The notes under the pieces: model-generated
The model's input: only the letters and a program-made list of their open reading frames with translations
Told to the model about the DNA's origin: nothing
Databases searched by the model: none
Assembly: GCA_902634485.1 (NCBI GenBank)
Contig: CACPKA010000004.1
Location: 1-64,000, forward strand
From: an uncultured Pelagibacteraceae bacterium
GTDB lineage: Bacteria > Pseudomonadota > Alphaproteobacteria > Pelagibacterales > Pelagibacteraceae
Reading direction: 5' to 3'
DNA: 64,000 bases
Made by a program: the position numbers and the translations under genes
Shown here: positions 10,562 to 20,413 of the stretch, piece by piece
Numbering within the stretch: the first letter of the stretch is position 1
How the letters are laid out: the number at the start of each line of letters is the position of its first letter

Positions 10562-11133
10562 TATTTTAAAATTATTTTTTTAACTAATTTTACATCTTTC
10601 ATTATAGAAAATCTTTTAAAATTATTTTTAATAATAAAATTTGCCTTTTTTCTCTTAATTTCTAAAGGTAGTTGTAAACTTTTTAATTGTTTTAAAATTC
10701 TCATATTAAAATTAGGCCTTTTTTTTAACCTTTTATTAACTTGTTTCTTTTTAGAATCTACAAAAATTAAAATATCTTTTTTGTGATTTATTTTATTTTC
10801 TAATAATAGAGGTATATCTAATATAACTGCCAATTTAGATTTATTTTTTTTTAAAAATTTTTTTAATTTTAAACGAACTTCTGGGTGCACTATATTATTT
10901 ATCTTAAAAATATTTTGTTTATTTTTTATAATTGCTTTTAAAAGCTCTTCTTTCTTTATAGGAAATGTCAAAATATATTTTGGTAATTTTCTATTTAATT
11001 TTAAAAAACATCTTTTATTGTTTTTGTAGATTTTTTTTACTTCGAGATCAGCGTTAAAAACTGGAAATCCAAATAATTTAGAAATATAACTTTTGCCAGA
11101 CCCAATATCTCCGATAATAGCGATTCTAATCAT
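10561..11133 (-). CDS. coaE: dephospho-CoA kinase
   Basis: IAIIGDIGSGKSYISKLFG P-loop; FNADLEVKKIY. Confidence 0.93.
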   Translation of the reverse strand: MIRIAIIGDIGSGKSYISKLFGFPVFNADLEVKKIYKNNKRCFLKLNRKLPKYILTFPIKKEELLKAIIKNKQNIFKINNIVHPEVRLKLKKFLKKNKSKLAVILDIPLLLENKINHKKDILIFVDSKKKQVNKRLKKRPNFNMRILKQLKSLQLPLEIKRKKANFIIKNNFKRFSIMKDVKLVKKIILK

Positions 11134-11924
11134 TAATCTAATAAACTAATTGTTTCGTCGTCTATCTTTGGCATTATTTTATGCCATAAAGTAAATGCTT
11201 GATGAGCTTGATATATAAACATCATTTTGCCATTCTCAATTCTATTTCCAATTTTTTTTGCTTTTTTTAAAAAATTTGTTTCTGTTGGATTATATATAAT
11301 ATCAAAAAAGAATTTATTTAGTCCAATTTTCTCATAATCTAATTTAATTTCATCATTTATTTTTAAACCAATACTTGTTGCATTTATTATCATATCAAAA
11401 TCAGTTATTTTTCCCCAATCTACTATTTCTAGATCCTTGAAATATATTTTTAAATCCTCAGCTCTTTTTTTAGTTCTATTGCTTAAAATTATTTTAGATG
11501 TACCAATTTTTTTTAATGCTAAAATTATTGATGGAACAACTCCTCCGGCTCCTAAAATAAATATTTTTTTATTTTTAGCATCGTATTTTAAATGTCTTAT
11601 TGCAAGTTCAAAACCAGCTATATCAGTATTGTGTCCAATTATTTTGCCATTCTCTTTATAAATAGTATTAACAGATTGAGACTCTTTTGCTTCTGGGGTC
11701 AATTCTTCTAAAAAAGGTATAACTTTATTTTTAAAAGGAACCGTTACATTTATTCCAGAAATATCTCCTCTTTTTACTTCTTCTATTATATTTTTTATAT
11801 CCTCTTCGTTTATTTTTTTCTTTTCATATTCTGCCTCTATATTATTTTTTTTTATCCAATAATTATGGATTTTAGGTGATAAGGAGTGTTCAATTGGATT
11901 TCCAATAACTAAATATTTTTTCAT
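11133..11924 (-). CDS. aroE: shikimate dehydrogenase
   Basis: VIGNPIEHSLSPKIHNYWI, GINVTVPFKNKVIPFL, GHNTDIAGFELAI, LGAGGVVPSII. Confidence 0.97.
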   Translation of the reverse strand: MKKYLVIGNPIEHSLSPKIHNYWIKKNNIEAEYEKKKINEEDIKNIIEEVKRGDISGINVTVPFKNKVIPFLEELTPEAKESQSVNTIYKENGKIIGHNTDIAGFELAIRHLKYDAKNKKIFILGAGGVVPSIILALKKIGTSKIILSNRTKKRAEDLKIYFKDLEIVDWGKITDFDMIINATSIGLKINDEIKLDYEKIGLNKFFFDIIYNPTETNFLKKAKKIGNRIENGKMMFIYQAHQAFTLWHKIMPKIDDETISLLD

Positions 11925-11930
11925 TTTTTT

Positions 11931-12539
11931 TTACATTCCATAATTATTTAAATATTCCTTTATTTTTTTAACAGGCAAGCCCATTATCGTATCCTCGTCG
12001 CCTTCTATTTTTGAAAATAAATTTCTTCCTTCTCCTTCTATTTGGTAAACATTATAAGCATATAATGTACTATCATCAATTTTTGAAAGGTATTTATTTA
12101 ATTCATCTTCATTCATTTTTTTCATAGTTAAAGCTGCTTTGTCAGTATAATTCCAAATCATTGAACCATTTTTTGAAATACAAACTGAACTAATTAAGTA
12201 ATGTTTTTTTCCATTTAATTTTTGAAGTATTTCTATTGCTTCATTTCTATTTTTAGGTTTTGAAATTATTTTACCGTCAAGATCTATCACGCTATCAGCT
12301 CCTAAAACTAATTCTTCACTTTTTTTTATACTCACTTTATTTGCTTTTAGTTCTGCTAAATTTTTAGAAACTATTTCTGGAGAAGCTCCTTCTTTTAATA
12401 AACTTCTTTTTACAGGCTCTTCGTCAATATTAGATAATTCAACAAAACAGTTTATACCATTCTTTTCTAAAATTGTTTTTCTAACTTTGCTTTTAGATGC
12501 TAAAATTATACTTTCGTTATTTTTTTTTTTGTATTTCAT
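11931..12539 (-). CDS. maf: Maf family nucleotide pyrophosphatase
   Basis: IILASKSKVRKTILEKNGI, VLGADSVIDLDGKIISKP; shares about 23 bp with the next gene. Confidence 0.93.
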   Translation of the reverse strand: MKYKKKNNESIILASKSKVRKTILEKNGINCFVELSNIDEEPVKRSLLKEGASPEIVSKNLAELKANKVSIKKSEELVLGADSVIDLDGKIISKPKNRNEAIEILQKLNGKKHYLISSVCISKNGSMIWNYTDKAALTMKKMNEDELNKYLSKIDDSTLYAYNVYQIEGEGRNLFSKIEGDEDTIMGLPVKKIKEYLNNYGM

Positions 12540-13338
12540 AAATTTTTATAACTGATGCAGCCGTTTCTTCTACAGATTTTCTAGTAACATCAACAATTGG
12601 CCAATTATATTTTTTAAATATTTTTTTTGCATCTTCTACTTCTTTAGAAATTAATTCAAAATCTGTATATGTAATGTTTTCTTTTTCCTTAATTGAAGTC
12701 ATTCTATTTCTTCTTATATCTACTAATCTTTGTGGTTCTGCAGTAAGACCTATAATACATGTTAGTTTTGGTTTTTTTTTTAAAATTTCAGGAAGAGAAT
12801 TTTTATTTACTAACGGAATATTAGATGTTTTATATCCTCTGTTTGCTAAATAAATAGAGGTTGGAGTTTTGCTAGTACGGCTAACACCTAATAAAATTAT
12901 ATCTGACTTTGTTACACCTTCTATTAAATTTCCATCATCATGGCTCATCGTAAACTGTATTGCCTCAATTCTATTATAATAATCTTCATCTAAAACATGT
13001 TGTCCACTCTGAATATGAGATGCTTTTTGATTCAATAATTTAGAAAAAGATAAAATTAATTCACCCAATACTCCAAAGCATGGTATTTTTTCTTTTTGGC
13101 TTTTTATATTTAGAATTTTGGCAAGTTTAGTATCAACTATGGTATATAAAATAATACAGTTTTTTCTTTTTTTACATATATCAATTATTTTAACTATTTG
13201 ATTTTCGGTTCTTGTAAAAGAATATTGATAAATTTTATAATCAATCTTATTAAATTGTGCCTTTAGAGCTAAAAAAATTCTATCTAGAGTTTCACCTGTA
13301 GAATCTGAAACTAAATAAATTTCGTATGTATTACTCAT
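12517..13338 (-). CDS. pyruvate, water dikinase regulatory protein (PPSR / DUF299 kinase-pyrophosphorylase)
   Basis: YLVSDSTGETLDRIFLALKAQF, ILLGVSRTSKTPTSIYLANRGYKTSNIPLV. Confidence 0.95.
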   Translation of the reverse strand: MSNTYEIYLVSDSTGETLDRIFLALKAQFNKIDYKIYQYSFTRTENQIVKIIDICKKRKNCIILYTIVDTKLAKILNIKSQKEKIPCFGVLGELILSFSKLLNQKASHIQSGQHVLDEDYYNRIEAIQFTMSHDDGNLIEGVTKSDIILLGVSRTSKTPTSIYLANRGYKTSNIPLVNKNSLPEILKKKPKLTCIIGLTAEPQRLVDIRRNRMTSIKEKENITYTDFELISKEVEDAKKIFKKYNWPIVDVTRKSVEETAASVIKIYEIQKKK

Positions 13339-13627
13339 GTATAATCTGTTTATAACTCTAAGCTATGTGTATCTATATACATAAAATTTAATTTTCTTGT
13401 TTTTTTTAGTGCAAAAAGGAGCATTTATTAACAATATTACACATGTTAATAATTAATATACAGTGTATTAAATTATTAAAAATTAATAACAATTATATAT
13501 GATTTTGCTATTATTTTTACTGTCAAATCACTGTGGATAAATAGTTAATAACATGTTTAAAAAAAATAATTCTCATAATTCATATAACCTAATACTAAAA
13601 CTAAAAGTTTATTTATAATTATTATAT
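13339..13627. other. oriC: candidate chromosomal origin of replication (oriC)
   Basis: Longest non-coding gap in the window, very AT-rich; perfect DnaA box TGTGGATAA (reverse complement TTATCCACA) at 13532-13540; one-mismatch boxes TGTTTATAA 13347-13355, TTATTAACA 13425-13433, TGTTAATAA 13444-13452; sits at the switch from mainly minus-strand to mainly plus-strand genes and next to hemE, as in other alphaproteobacteria. Confidence 0.85.
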
Positions 13628-14650
13628 ATGAGTTCACTAATTCAAAATTGCATAATAAAAAAAAATACAACTAATGTTCCTATTTGGATAATGAGACAAG
13701 CTGGAAGATATTTACCAGAATTTAGAAAAATTAGAAAAGAAAACCCAGATTTTATAGAACTTTGTCTAAATAAAAATTTAACCCCTCAAATAACTTTACA
13801 GCCATTAAAAAGATTTGATCTTGATGCTGCTATAATTTTTTCGGATATTTTAATGTTGCCATATGCACTAAACCAAAAAGTTGAATTTAAAAAAGGAATT
13901 GGTCCTATTCTAGGTGATTTGGAGATAGAAAAATTGTCAGACATAAATGAAAAAGAATTTTATAATAAATTAAAACCAGTTTATGAAGCAATAAATATTG
14001 TATCTAAAGATAAAATGTTAAAAAATAAAGATATGATAGGTTTTGTTGGAGCTCCATGGACTATTCTTGTTTATATGGTTTACAAAAAATCACCTAAGGA
14101 AGTAAAAAACATTAACGATTTATTATTTAATAAAATTAAAAAAGATAAAATTGATATATTAATTTCAATTATAGTAAAATTTTTAAAAATGCACATTAAA
14201 AATCAAGTAGATAATGGTGCAACGATAATTCAAATTTTTGATAGTTGGGCAGGTCTAGTAAACGGTGATTTTGCCATGGATAATTATATATATAAACCAA
14301 CATATGAACTCGTAGATTATGCAAAAAAGTTAGGTGTACCAATTATATGTTTTCCTAGAGGAACCAAAAAATATAAAGAATATTGTAAAATAGTTAAACC
14401 TGATGTAATCAGCATAGATTATGAAATAGATCCAGTAGTAATAGCAAAAGAAATTGACATTCCAATCCAGGGAGGACTAGATCCAAAAATTCTTCTATCA
14501 GATAAAGACAAATTAAAAAAAGAAGTAATAAAATATTTAGAAATATTTAAAAATCATTCTTATATATTCAATTTAGGTCACGGCATAATGCCAAACACCG
14601 AACCTGACATGTTAGATTACTTAGTAAAATTAGTTAAAGATTTTAAATAA
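13628..14650 (+). CDS. hemE: uroporphyrinogen decarboxylase
   Basis: PIWIMRQAGRYLPEFRKIR, AAIIFSDILMLPYAL, GAPWTILVYM, FNLGHGIMPNTEP. Confidence 0.98.
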   Translation: MSSLIQNCIIKKNTTNVPIWIMRQAGRYLPEFRKIRKENPDFIELCLNKNLTPQITLQPLKRFDLDAAIIFSDILMLPYALNQKVEFKKGIGPILGDLEIEKLSDINEKEFYNKLKPVYEAINIVSKDKMLKNKDMIGFVGAPWTILVYMVYKKSPKEVKNINDLLFNKIKKDKIDILISIIVKFLKMHIKNQVDNGATIIQIFDSWAGLVNGDFAMDNYIYKPTYELVDYAKKLGVPIICFPRGTKKYKEYCKIVKPDVISIDYEIDPVVIAKEIDIPIQGGLDPKILLSDKDKLKKEVIKYLEIFKNHSYIFNLGHGIMPNTEPDMLDYLVKLVKDFK

Positions 14651-15645
14651 TGAGTCATCCAAAGGTAAATTATGGAAAGATAGGTGTTCTATTAGTAAAT
14701 TTGGGAACACCTGATTCAACTAACTGGTGGGATATAAGAAAATATTTAAAAGAATTTTTATCTGATAATAGAGTTATAGAAGTTAACCCCATTATTTGGA
14801 AAATTATATTAAATATTTTTATTCTTACATTTAGACCTTCTAAAACTGCTAAAGCATATAGGGAAATTTGGATGAAAAATGAAAATATGTCACCTTTAAG
14901 ATATTTTACAATAATGCAAACGGAAAAACTAAAGAATGAAATCAAACAAGAAAATATAATTATAGATTATGCAATGAGATATGGAAATCCAAGCATTAAA
15001 AGTGTTATGAAAAAACTTCAAAATAGCGGATGTGAAAACATTATCCTATTACCTTTATATCCTCAGTATGCTGCGGCCACTACTGCTACCGTATGTGACG
15101 AGGTTTATAGAACATTAATGAATATGAGATGGCAACCAGGGCTACAAATAATACCTCACTATGAATCTGAACCACTTTACATAGATGCTCTAGTAAATAG
15201 TATAAACAAAAAGCTATCAGAAATAAATTGGAAACCAGATTTAATATTAGCCTCATATCATGGTATACCTAAAAAATATTTTGAAAAAGGAGACCCATAT
15301 TATTGTTATTGTCAAAAAACTTCACGACTAATGAGTGAAAAATTTAAAAAAATTCCTATTAAAACAACATTTCAATCAAGATTCGGCCCACAAGAATGGC
15401 TTCAACCTTATACCGATAAAACATTGGAAAACCTACCTAAAGAAGAAAAAAAAAATATTTTAGTTATATGTCCAGGTTTTGCTTCCGATTGTGTTGAAAC
15501 TTTAGAAGAAATTTTAATTCAGGGTAAAGAAAGTTTTATTAATTCAGGTGGTAAAAATTTTGATTTGATACCATGTCTCAACGATAATGAAGATCATATT
15601 AATTTACTAAAAAATTTAATAAATAAATATATTATTAATAAATGA
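14650..15645 (+). CDS. hemH: ferrochelatase
   Basis: GVLLVNLGTPDS, LLPLYPQYAAATTA, ASYHGIPKKYFEKGDPY, VICPGFASDCVETLEE. Confidence 0.98.
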   Translation: MSHPKVNYGKIGVLLVNLGTPDSTNWWDIRKYLKEFLSDNRVIEVNPIIWKIILNIFILTFRPSKTAKAYREIWMKNENMSPLRYFTIMQTEKLKNEIKQENIIIDYAMRYGNPSIKSVMKKLQNSGCENIILLPLYPQYAAATTATVCDEVYRTLMNMRWQPGLQIIPHYESEPLYIDALVNSINKKLSEINWKPDLILASYHGIPKKYFEKGDPYYCYCQKTSRLMSEKFKKIPIKTTFQSRFGPQEWLQPYTDKTLENLPKEEKKNILVICPGFASDCVETLEEILIQGKESFINSGGKNFDLIPCLNDNEDHINLLKNLINKYIINK

Positions 15646-16076
15646 ATATTTACCTAACTTTAAAAGCTTTGCATTTAATTTCAATAATCTCCTGGATGGC
15701 TGGTCTTTTATATTTGCCAAGAATATTTGTTTATCATGCAGAAAATTTTAAAGATGATAATAGTTCCAACATATTTAAAACCATGGAAAGAAAATTATAT
15801 AATTACATAATGATGCCATCTATGATTTTGTCTTGGATATTTGGACTTATTTTGATTTCTATTTTGGGCTTTGAGGTAGTAGGGCAATTATGGTTTAAAA
15901 TAAAATTTATATTTGTTATTTTTTTAACAATTTATCACTTTTATTTAGGTTTTTGTGTTAAACGCTTTGCCAATAATATTAATGGAAATTCTTCAAAATT
16001 TTATAGAATTATCAATGAAGTCCCGACGATATTGTTAATTATTATTGTTTTTATTGTAGTTTTTAAACCTTTGTAA
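15642..16076 (+). CDS. hemJ: protoporphyrinogen oxidase HemJ
   Basis: LKALHLISIISWMAGLLYLPRIFVYHAE with multiple TM helices; follows hemH. Confidence 0.92.
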   Translation: MNIYLTLKALHLISIISWMAGLLYLPRIFVYHAENFKDDNSSNIFKTMERKLYNYIMMPSMILSWIFGLILISILGFEVVGQLWFKIKFIFVIFLTIYHFYLGFCVKRFANNINGNSSKFYRIINEVPTILLIIIVFIVVFKPL

Positions 16077-16079
16077 CCC

Positions 16080-16107
16080 TTGAAAAAAAATTAAGAGTAT
16101 ATATATT
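16080..16107 (+). promoter_or_regulatory. putative sigma-70 promoter of rho
   Basis: TTGAAA (16080-16085), 16-nt spacer, TATATT (16102-16107), upstream of the rho ATG at 16137. Confidence 0.5.
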
Positions 16108-16136
16108 AGTAATATCTAAATAAAAATTCCCAAAAA

Positions 16137-17408
16137 ATGAATATACAAGAGTTAAAAAAAAAGAGTTCCGAAGCACTTATTGCGCAGGCTGAAGAGTTAG
16201 GCGTTGAAAATGCAAGCACATTAAGAAAACAAGAGATTTTATTTGCCATATTAAAAAAACTTGCTGAAAAAGGCGAGGAAATAACCGGTGGAGGAGTTCT
16301 TCAATTGTTACAAGATGGTTTTGGTTTTTTAAGGGCAATGGAGTCTAACTATTTGCCTGGACCTGATGATATTTATGTTAGCCCAAGTCAAATTAGAAGA
16401 TTTGGTTTGAGAACTGGAGATACTGTAGAGGGACCAATAAGAGCACCAAAAGAAAGTGAAAGATATTTCGCATTGTTACAAGTTAGTAAGATAAATTTTG
16501 AAGATCCAGAAAAGGCTAGACACAAAATTGCATTTGATAACTTGACACCGCTATATCCAAATAAACAATTAGCTATGGAAGTTGAAAGCAATAAAGTAAC
16601 AAAACATCCTGATTTGACTCCAAGATTAATTGATCTTGTAAGTCCGATTGGTAAAGGACAAAGATCTTTAATTATTTCTCCACCTAAAGCAGGTAAAACA
16701 ATGATATTGCAAAGTATAGCTAACTCTATAACTGCTAATCATCCAGAGTGTTATTTAATGGTGCTGTTGATTGATGAGAGACCAGAGGAAGTAACAGATA
16801 TGCAAAGGACAGTAAAAGGAGAAGTAATAAGCTCTACTTTTGATGAACCCGCACAAAGACATGTTGCTGTAGCTGAAATGGTAATTGAAAAAGCAAAAAG
16901 ATTGACTGAGCATAAAAAAGATGTTGTAATTTTATTAGACTCAATAACAAGATTAGGAAGAGCTTATAATGCTGTGGTACCTAGCTCTGGAAAAGTTTTA
17001 ACAGGTGGTGTAGATGCTAATGCTTTGCAAAGGCCTAAAAGATTTTTTGGAGCGGCTAGAAATATTGAGGAAGGTGGATCTTTAACAATTATTTCAACTG
17101 CTTTAATTGATACAGGTAGCAGAATGGATGAAGTAATTTTTGAAGAATTTAAAGGAACTGGAAACAGCGAAACAATTCTTGATAGAAAAATTTCTGAAAA
17201 AAGGATTTATCCTGCTATTGATATTACAAAATCTGGAACAAGAAGAGAGGAATTAATCTTTGACAAAGATGATTTACAAAAAATGAATGTATTAAGAAGA
17301 ATTATAGCTCCTATGGGAACAATGGATGCTATTGAATTTATAATGTCTAAACTAAAGAATACAAAAAACAATGATGAATTCTTTAGTTCAATGAATAAAC
17401 CTGCCTAA
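16137..17408 (+). CDS. rho: transcription termination factor Rho
   Basis: [44 protein letters not shown]. Confidence 0.98.
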   Translation: MNIQELKKKSSEALIAQAEELGVENASTLRKQEILFAILKKLAEKGEEITGGGVLQLLQDGFGFLRAMESNYLPGPDDIYVSPSQIRRFGLRTGDTVEGPIRAPKESERYFALLQVSKINFEDPEKARHKIAFDNLTPLYPNKQLAMEVESNKVTKHPDLTPRLIDLVSPIGKGQRSLIISPPKAGKTMILQSIANSITANHPECYLMVLLIDERPEEVTDMQRTVKGEVISSTFDEPAQRHVAVAEMVIEKAKRLTEHKKDVVILLDSITRLGRAYNAVVPSSGKVLTGGVDANALQRPKRFFGAARNIEEGGSLTIISTALIDTGSRMDEVIFEEFKGTGNSETILDRKISEKRIYPAIDITKSGTRREELIFDKDDLQKMNVLRRIIAPMGTMDAIEFIMSKLKNTKNNDEFFSSMNKPA

Positions 17409-18124
17409 GTTAATTTTTTAAAGTTAGAATATAAAATTTTAGAATATTCGTTCATTTTATTCATATTTTCTTGAGCTTCTTTTTCAAATTTTTCTAAAGC
17501 TCCATATCCTAATTGTTTTTCTAAAGCTGACTTATATTCTGGAACACATCCCCAATCATTTACAGTTGTATCTTTTATTTCTATATGAAATTGAATTCCA
17601 TATGCATGATTTTGAAATTTAAATATTTGATATTTAGTTTCATTTGAAGAAGCTAATAAAGTTACGTCTTTATTTTGTTCTAGGCCTTGGACTTCGTAAG
17701 AATGCCATTGTAATGAAGTAATTTTTTTTGGAAAATCAAAAAATAATAAATCCTTATTTTTATTTTCTAAAAAATTTACATTAAGCATGCCAATTTCTGG
17801 ATTGTTAGTCTTTACTACTTTTCCACCAATTACTTCTCCTAATAATTGACATCCTAGACAAAAACCTAAATATGGTTTTTTTAAATTTATAACAAATTCT
17901 TTTATTTTTTCTTTTTCCTCAATTAACCAAGGATAGTCATTTTCCATCCATGTATCCATTGGCCCACCCATGCAAAACATTGCATCAAACTTACTCAAAT
18001 CTTTAGGTATTTTTTCTCCTTCATCTAGCTCTATGGTTGTAATATTTACTTGGTCTTTAAGCATTAAATCTTTAATATAGCCAGGGTCTTCAATATTTAT
18101 GTGTTGTAGAACTATAATTTCCAT
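17405..18124 (-). CDS. class I glutamine amidotransferase (GMP synthase glutaminase-like)
   Basis: [44 protein letters not shown]. Confidence 0.85.
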   Translation of the reverse strand: MEIIVLQHINIEDPGYIKDLMLKDQVNITTIELDEGEKIPKDLSKFDAMFCMGGPMDTWMENDYPWLIEEKEKIKEFVINLKKPYLGFCLGCQLLGEVIGGKVVKTNNPEIGMLNVNFLENKNKDLLFFDFPKKITSLQWHSYEVQGLEQNKDVTLLASSNETKYQIFKFQNHAYGIQFHIEIKDTTVNDWGCVPEYKSALEKQLGYGALEKFEKEAQENMNKMNEYSKILYSNFKKLT

Positions 18125-18128
18125 AAAT

Positions 18129-18959
18129 TTAAATATATTTTAGTTCTTTCATTTCATCACTGAAATTTGATTCTATACGTTCTATTAATTTTTTATTTAC
18201 ATTGTTTTTCCAATCATTTTTTGGACCTAAATTAAAAAATTTAGTTTTATCATTTGGAGCTTCTTCAAAGCCTTCAATTTCTTCCATTTGCTTAAGCTTT
18301 TTAAAGGAGGTCATATTTAATATAGTTTGTATTTTTTGGTCGTTAACTTCAAACTTAATAAATTTACTAATAAATTCAGATAATTTTTCTATTTCTAATC
18401 TAGTATTAGATATTAAGTCTTCATACCTTATTATTAAAGAATTTGATGCAATCTTCCAAGAATTATAATGTGTTTTCCAAGATCCTAATAATGTAATAAT
18501 ATTTTCTTCTGAAAAATCATCAGGATCATTTTTATTAAATAGGAATCTTTTTTCATCTAATAAAAAATTTACACTTTCTTCTAAATTTAATTGATAATGA
18601 TTTGCTATAGATGAAATTATATTTCTAGGATCTCGTACTATATAAATTACTCCAATTGTATTTTTTTTATTTGTGAAATCTTTTCCTAAAAAATTATAAT
18701 TTCCATTATGTGTTTTAAGTATTTTTACTTTTCCATCGCTATTAATTTTTTCTTGAGCAGATATCCAAAATTGACTTATTTTTTTTAAATCTGAAAATTC
18801 ATTAGTAAAACTTTTAAATTGAAATCTTTTAGGAAATAAACTTACTTTCCTAAGCATATCAAATTTAAATTCTCCACTTTTTGAATTTATTAAAGATGTT
18901 ATAATAGCTCTAATCCATGTATTTCCACTTTTAGGATAAGATGCACACCAAATGATCAT
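18129..18959 (-). CDS. sulfotransferase domain protein
   Basis: CASYPKSGNTWIRAII 5'-PSB loop; VIYIVRDPRNIISSIANHY; NDWKNN near the C-terminus. Confidence 0.88.
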   Translation of the reverse strand: MIIWCASYPKSGNTWIRAIITSLINSKSGEFKFDMLRKVSLFPKRFQFKSFTNEFSDLKKISQFWISAQEKINSDGKVKILKTHNGNYNFLGKDFTNKKNTIGVIYIVRDPRNIISSIANHYQLNLEESVNFLLDEKRFLFNKNDPDDFSEENIITLLGSWKTHYNSWKIASNSLIIRYEDLISNTRLEIEKLSEFISKFIKFEVNDQKIQTILNMTSFKKLKQMEEIEGFEEAPNDKTKFFNLGPKNDWKNNVNKKLIERIESNFSDEMKELKYI

Positions 18960-19005
18960 ATAAAAATATATATATTATAAATTAATTCTAGTTATACTAA
19001 ATCTA

Positions 19006-20337
19006 ATGACAATTTACGCCCTTTCATCTGGACCTGGTATTTCAGGAATAAGTGTAATTAGAGTTTCTGGGAAAGAAACAAAAAATATCATATCTAAGTT
19101 AACAAATGGTGCTTTCCCAGCTCCCAGAGTGGCAACACTTAAAAAAATCAATAAAATCAACACTAATGAGCTTATCGATGAGGCTATAATTATATGGTTT
19201 CCTGGCCCTCAGAGCTACACTGGTGAAGATATGGCTGAATTCCATGTTCATGGAAGCAGAAGTGTAGTTGAAGCTATTCATCAGTCAATTTCAGAAATTG
19301 AAAACTGCAGATTAGCAGAGCCAGGTGAATTTACCAAAATAGCTTTTCAGAATGGAAAAATAAATTTATTAAAAGCTGAAAGTGTAGCAGATTTGATTTC
19401 ATCAGAAACTGAAATTCAAAGAAGACAGGCTATAAAAATCATGTCTGGAAAGCACTCAGAAATATATACGTCATGGCGTAAAAATTTGTTAAAAATTTTA
19501 TCAAATATAGAGGCCAAGATCGATTTTCCTGATGAAGATTTACCAAATGATATTTTAAATGGAATAAAAACTGAATCAGAAAAAATTAAAACAGAAATTA
19601 AAAATGCGCTTAATGATCAAAAAGTAGGAGAAAGAATAAGAGAAGGTTTTAAAATAGCAATTGTCGGTCCTAGCAATGCTGGTAAATCTAGTCTGTTAAA
19701 TTATTTGTCTAAAAGAGAAGTTGCTATAGTTTCTGAAACTGCTGGGACTACTAGAGATGTAATAGAAACGCATCTTAAAATAGATGGCTTGCCAGTCATT
19801 TTATCGGATACTGCTGGAATAAGAGAATCTAAAGATGAGATAGAAAAAAAAGGTATAAAATTATCTTTAAAAAAAGCAGATAATGCTGATTTAAATATAG
19901 TGGTAATTGAGCCAAAAAGTGCCTATTTTACTGGATTTTTGAAGGATTTAATATCAGATAAATCAATTTTGGTAGTTAATAAATCAGATCTTGGTATAAA
20001 TAATATTCTTTCAGAATTTACAAAATATAATCCAATTTTTATTTCGATAAAAAATGAAAAAAATATAGAGCAACTTATTAATGAAATAAAAAATAAGTTG
20101 AAGAATAAATTTATAAACTCAGAAAATATTTTAATTACTAGAGAAAGACATCGACATCATTTAGAAAAATGTGTTTTACACTTAGATAAATTTCAGCAAA
20201 AAAATGATGAAAATAATTTTGATTTAGCTGCAGAAGATTTGAGATTAGCTACAAGACATTTAGGTATGATTGTAGGCAAAGTTGATGTTGAAGAGATATT
20301 GGGGTCAATTTTCAGTGATTTTTGCATAGGCAAATAA
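19006..20337 (+). CDS. mnmE: tRNA modification GTPase MnmE
   Basis: MTIYALSSGPGISGISVIRVSG, GPSNAGKSSLLNYLS, AGTTRDVIE, C-terminal CIGK. Confidence 0.98.
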   Translation: MTIYALSSGPGISGISVIRVSGKETKNIISKLTNGAFPAPRVATLKKINKINTNELIDEAIIIWFPGPQSYTGEDMAEFHVHGSRSVVEAIHQSISEIENCRLAEPGEFTKIAFQNGKINLLKAESVADLISSETEIQRRQAIKIMSGKHSEIYTSWRKNLLKILSNIEAKIDFPDEDLPNDILNGIKTESEKIKTEIKNALNDQKVGERIREGFKIAIVGPSNAGKSSLLNYLSKREVAIVSETAGTTRDVIETHLKIDGLPVILSDTAGIRESKDEIEKKGIKLSLKKADNADLNIVVIEPKSAYFTGFLKDLISDKSILVVNKSDLGINNILSEFTKYNPIFISIKNEKNIEQLINEIKNKLKNKFINSENILITRERHRHHLEKCVLHLDKFQQKNDENNFDLAAEDLRLATRHLGMIVGKVDVEEILGSIFSDFCIGK

Positions 20338-20413
20338 TCATTGATTTTAAAGGGTTTTTTAGCTTTTTTAATTCAAATCTTGTAAAAAAATATATCAATT
20401 ATAAATTATAAGC

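Noticed and set aside
13428-13560. CtrA-type TTAA-N7-TTAA sites in the candidate oriC
   Set aside because: Several TTAA copies are present but no pair has the required N7 spacing; TTAA is expected often in such AT-rich DNA.
20338-20413. Possible tRNA or small RNA in the mnmE-mnmG gap
   Set aside because: 76 bp of AT-rich sequence with no cloverleaf, no GTTCRA box and no GC-rich stem.
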